Assembly: GCF_031195445.1 (NCBI RefSeq) | Contig: NZ_CP133480.1 | Span: forward strand, 3,712,501 to 3,776,500 | DNA length: 64,000 nt | Source of the DNA: Acuticoccus sp. MNP-M23 | GTDB lineage: Bacteria; Pseudomonadota; Alphaproteobacteria; Rhizobiales; Amorphaceae | Direction: 5' to 3' | Shown here: positions 63,594-64,000 of the stretch, in pieces | Position numbering within the stretch: position 1 is the first letter of the stretch | How the letters are laid out: every line of letters begins with the position of its first letter | Position numbers and translations under genes: made by a program | Notes under the pieces: model-generated | What the model was told of the DNA's origin: nothing | Database searches by the model: none | What the model saw: the letters and a program-made list of their open reading frames with translations, nothing else

Positions 63594-64000
63594 GCAGAAA
63601 CCTCCGTGGTGGCGGCGCCGCGGATGAGGAGGTCGTTGAAGTCCACGCCAGCGGGAGGGCGAGCGATGCGAACACTGCGACCTTCGGCGCGCCAGCGACG
63701 GGCTGCAGCCGTCGCAGCCGACTCGCCGGGCGGATCGCCGTCGGCCAGAACGATCACGTCGCAGATGGTGCGGGGCAGGTCGAGAAGGCGCAGGCCAGAG
63801 GTCGACAGTGCGGCCCATGCGGGCCGGCCGGTCGCCTGCATGACGGCGAGGCAGGTCTCGATGCCTTCGCCGACCATCACGCTGTCGGTGGCATTGGCGA
63901 GGCGGAAAGCGCCGCCGCCGCTGGGGCCAAGCATCATCTTGTTGGGGCTGACGAGTGCTTTGCCACTACCGTCCGCTTTCAGGAAGGTGCGATGGATCGC
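63590..64000 (-). CDS. Toprim-domain protein (primase type), 5' truncated by window edge
   Basis: 137 codons are visible, open to the right edge. The frame reads AIHRTFLKADGSGKALV and MMLGPSGGGAFRLA, then the Toprim motifs: VGEGIETCLAVMQATGRPAWAALSTSGL (catalytic Glu), VIVLADGDPPGESAATAAARRWRAEGR (DxD) and ARPPAGVDFNDLL. These are features of phage/plasmid-type primases. It is first in line of the overlapping module Toprim-ATPase-89 aa-DUF2924-recombinase-HTH, all on the minus strand. The N terminus, which would hold the zinc finger, is outside the window. Confidence 0.88.
   Translation of the reverse strand, partial: AIHRTFLKADGSGKALVSPNKMMLGPSGGGAFRLANATDSVMVGEGIETCLAVMQATGRPAWAALSTSGLRLLDLPRTICDVIVLADGDPPGESAATAAARRWRAEGRSVRIARPPAGVDFNDLLIRGAATTEVSA

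Noticed and set aside
61672-63675. 667-residue ATPase starting at ATG 63675
   Set aside because: The first ~65 codons are a shadow of the Toprim gene frame and of the true ATPase N terminus; the real start is GTG 63593 in another frame.
50245-64000. Second copy of the tRNA-Ser 3' end (att site) inside the window
   Set aside because: No repeat of the T arm and acceptor end was found; the far end of the island is probably outside the window.
1-64000. CRISPR arrays and rRNA genes
   Set aside because: No regularly spaced repeats or rRNA sequence were seen on either strand.

Overview
The window reads as high-GC alphaproteobacterial chromosome, most likely order Hyphomicrobiales (Rhizobiales). 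The evidence is the rhizobial-type flagellar gene set (motB-motC-fliK order, motE, flaF, flbT, DUF1217 protein, two short flagellins, FlgJ reduced to a rod-binding domain) and the long operons with 1- or 4-base gene overlaps. I cannot name the genus from sequence alone.

Positions 1-22645 (minus strand) and 22839-36168 (plus strand) form one flagellar locus with two divergent halves. The minus half reads motA-fliM-(191 aa protein)-fliN-fliG-flhB, then flgB-flgC-fliE-flgG-flgA-flgI-motE-flgH-fliL-fliP, then two flagellin genes each on its own, then fliF-fliH-like-motB-motC-fliK, with fliK cut by the left edge. The plus half reads DUF1217-flgF-fliI-flgE-flgK-flgL-flaF-flbT-flgD-fliQ-flhA-fliR, followed by small export/rod proteins (FliJ-like, rod-binding, FlgN-like, FliL-like). 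A chemotaxis operon follows directly (cheA hybrid kinase, cheW, cheB, cheR; 36232-41364). Together they supply nearly a whole flagellum: export gate, MS/C-ring, rod, hook, filament, stator and chemosensory core. No cheY or methyl-accepting receptor is in the window.

Positions 41488-50004 are a metabolic module: a divergent LysR regulator and an overlapping operon for phosphonoacetate hydrolase (phnA), an alkaline-phosphatase-superfamily phosphodiesterase, and a peptide/opine-type ABC importer (binding protein, two permeases, fused double ATPase). It looks like a scavenging system for an organophosphonate or phosphonate ester.

A tRNA-Ser(UGA) at 50155-50244 marks a boundary. Everything to its right looks horizontally acquired and runs off the right edge. 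It starts with a cluster of 13-14 bp direct and inverted repeats. Next comes a giant gene (about 2020 aa when reconstructed) with an Mrr-like PD-(D/E)xK nuclease domain, a TPR-like helical scaffold and a PIN-like domain. That gene is broken twice: by a one-base frameshift and, about 70 bp later, by a complete 1197 bp IS3-family (IS407-type) element with a 4 bp target duplication. A small DUF6979-type gene follows. The right end is a tightly overlapping minus-strand mobile-element module: Toprim protein (cut by the right edge), primase-helicase-type ATPase with a frameshift near its N terminus, an 89 aa protein, DUF2924 protein, serine recombinase and a ParB-type HTH protein.

The most notable signal is the nuclease-TPR-PIN giant. 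It resembles prokaryotic conflict/immunity proteins and has been inactivated in this lineage.
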